64,000 nt of DNA, taken from assembly GCF_025907915.1 (NCBI RefSeq), contig NZ_JAPAAF010000005.1, forward strand, positions 1-64,000. Reading direction: 5' to 3'. Positions within the stretch are counted from its first letter, which is position 1, and each line of letters begins with the position of its first letter. The notes below the pieces were generated by a model. The model was given only the letters and a program-made list of their open reading frames with translations, had not been told where the DNA came from and ran no database searches. Position numbers and translations under genes: made by a program. This document shows positions 63,026-64,000 of the stretch, in pieces. The DNA comes from Gaoshiqia sediminis (GTDB lineage: Bacteria > Bacteroidota > Bacteroidia > Bacteroidales > Prolixibacteraceae).

Positions 63026-64000
63026 TTAAATAGTTTCTGCTTCCTCCTCAGCTTGGTCATTCTCCAATTCTGTATTTTCATCAGCATTCGCTTCTATTTG
63101 AACCCGTGCAATTGAAGCAATGGCGTCGTCTGCTCTCAAATTGATCAATCGAACCCCTTGGGTGGCGCGCCCCATAACACGTAATTCAGAAATCGGAAGG
63201 CGAATGGTCAATCCATTTTCAGTGATAATCATCAGGTCGTTGGTATCTACCACACTTTTGATTGCAATTAAACTGCCTGTTTTTTCAGTAATATTGATCG
63301 TTTTCACCCCTTTTCCGCCACGATTGGTAATGCGGTATTCTTCTATACCCGAACGTTTTCCGTATCCTTTTTCAGAAACGACAAGAACGTCTTCGGATTC
63401 GTTTTCAACACATATCATGCCAACCACCTCATCCTGATCACTACCGAGGGTTATTCCTCTTACGCCCGAAGCGGTGCGCCCTATTGCACGAACAATGTTC
63501 TCATGGAAACGAATGGCTTTTCCAGACTTGACAGCGATGATAATTTCATGATTGCCATTTGTGAGACGAGCTTCCAATAATTGGTCGCCATCCCTGACTG
63601 TAATCGCATTAATTCCGTTTTGTCGTGGCCGAGAATAAGCCTCAAGAGATGTTTTCTTAATAATCCCCTTCTTCGTGCAAAGGATAATGAAATTACTATT
63701 AATATATTCTGCATCATCCAAGCGCTTTACGTTTATGTAAGCCAATACTTGATCGTCCTGCTCTATATTCAGCAGGTTTTGGATAGCGCGCCCTTTGGAT
63801 GTTTTGGTTCCTTCGGGAATTTCATATACTTTCAGCCAAAAGCATTTGCCTTTCTCTGTAAACAACAGGAGGGTATTGTGCATAGAGGCAATAAACAGGT
63901 GTTCCAGGAAATCCTCGTCACGAGTTGTACTTCCTTTCGATCCGACCCCTCCCCTTCCTTGTGTTTTAAATTCGGCCAACGGCGTACGCTTGATGTAGCC
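63026..64000 (-). CDS. gyrA: DNA gyrase subunit A, C-terminal part (5' end outside the window)
   Basis: About 325 residues of the GyrA C-terminal beta-pinwheel, which wraps DNA. The reading frame is open to the window edge ('GYIKRTPLAEFKTQ' at its start). The GyrA box is recognisable as 'QGRGGVG', a variant of the canonical QRRGGKG. Repeated blades such as 'GYGKRSGIEEYRITNRGGKG' and 'VMGRATQGVRLINL' follow. The protein ends in an acidic tail ('ENDQAEEEAETI'). The presence of the GyrA box favours gyrase over topoisomerase IV ParC. The TPR gene follows on the same strand. Confidence 0.93.
   Translation of the reverse strand, partial: GYIKRTPLAEFKTQGRGGVGSKGSTTRDEDFLEHLFIASMHNTLLLFTEKGKCFWLKVYEIPEGTKTSKGRAIQNLLNIEQDDQVLAYINVKRLDDAEYINSNFIILCTKKGIIKKTSLEAYSRPRQNGINAITVRDGDQLLEARLTNGNHEIIIAVKSGKAIRFHENIVRAIGRTASGVRGITLGSDQDEVVGMICVENESEDVLVVSEKGYGKRSGIEEYRITNRGGKGVKTINITEKTGSLIAIKSVVDTNDLMIITENGLTIRLPISELRVMGRATQGVRLINLRADDAIASIARVQIEANADENTELENDQAEEEAETI

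Noticed and set aside
1-64000. CRISPR arrays, prophage, transposons or integrons
   Set aside because: No regularly spaced repeats, cas, integrase, transposase or phage structural genes were seen on either strand.

Overview
The window is a gene-dense chromosomal segment of a Bacteroidota bacterium. Its gene content (complete Rnf complex, DUF4270 and Kelch lipoproteins, several PpiC foldases, a fused 2-oxoacid dehydrogenase E1, PyrK/PyrD, SecA with a SEC-C tail) fits an anaerobic or facultative member of Bacteroidales/Marinilabiliales, perhaps Prolixibacteraceae-like; that placement is an inference without any search. Many genes are preceded by the Bacteroidota -7 promoter element TAnnTTTG, and one promoter (52998-53028) has the full TTTG-N19-TAnnTTTG form. 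I see no rRNA, CRISPR array, phage, integrase, transposase or IS element. The one RNA gene I can support is a tRNA-Arg(CCG).

Layout. 0-2.2 kb: tail of an upstream gene, a ThuA-domain secreted protein, a BFD-like [2Fe-2S] protein with an HD phosphohydrolase, and tRNA-Arg. 2.3-7.9 kb: rseC-rnfBCDGEA on the minus strand, the redox-driven Na+ or H+ pump; its promoter region holds a striking 18-bp palindrome next to a -7 box. 8.2-11.9 kb: recG, an ABC ATPase, a cobalamin adenosyltransferase and a DUF2795 protein. 12.1-20.3 kb (minus): guaB followed by three PpiC/SurA-type foldases, a MoxR ATPase and an OstA/LptA-like protein, tightly packed and probably one operon for envelope biogenesis. 20.4-25.9 kb: recQ, pterin dehydratase, mnmE, a GT2 glycosyltransferase and fabG. 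26.2-30.2 kb: sucAB. 30.4-34.4 kb: an outer-membrane protein and a DUF4270 lipoprotein, divergent from a Kelch lipoprotein. 34.5-40.2 kb: mixed metabolic and hypothetical genes (2-hydroxyacid dehydrogenase, thioredoxin-like protein, outer-membrane barrel, aminotransferase, Cys-containing secreted protein, small zinc-ribbon-like protein). 40.4-44.6 kb: secA-lgt. 44.6-52.1 kb: envelope proteins of uncertain function (lipoprotein, VWA-type membrane protein, gluzincin/propeller/barrel protein) and a membrane metallophosphoesterase. 53.0-56.5 kb: XRE regulator, pyrK-pyrD and a serine hydrolase. 56.6-61.1 kb: secreted protein, then a 2-oxoacid dehydrogenase E2, fused E1 and flavodoxin. 61.8-64 kb (minus): gyrA (3' part) and a TPR protein.

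How the genes relate. Two 2-oxoacid dehydrogenase systems (sucAB, and E2 plus fused E1) lack an adjacent E3. Rnf, flavodoxin, the PyrK electron-transfer subunit and the BFD-like protein give a low-potential redox flavour. A large share of the window serves envelope biogenesis: Sec export, lipoprotein maturation, periplasmic folding and LPS-transport-like functions. Most of it is ordinary housekeeping DNA. The less explained parts are the DUF4270/Kelch/barrel trio, the gluzincin-propeller-barrel protein, the VWA-lipoprotein pair, an orphan terminator at 47945-47971, and two long apparently gene-poor gaps (52098-53049 and 61150-61785).
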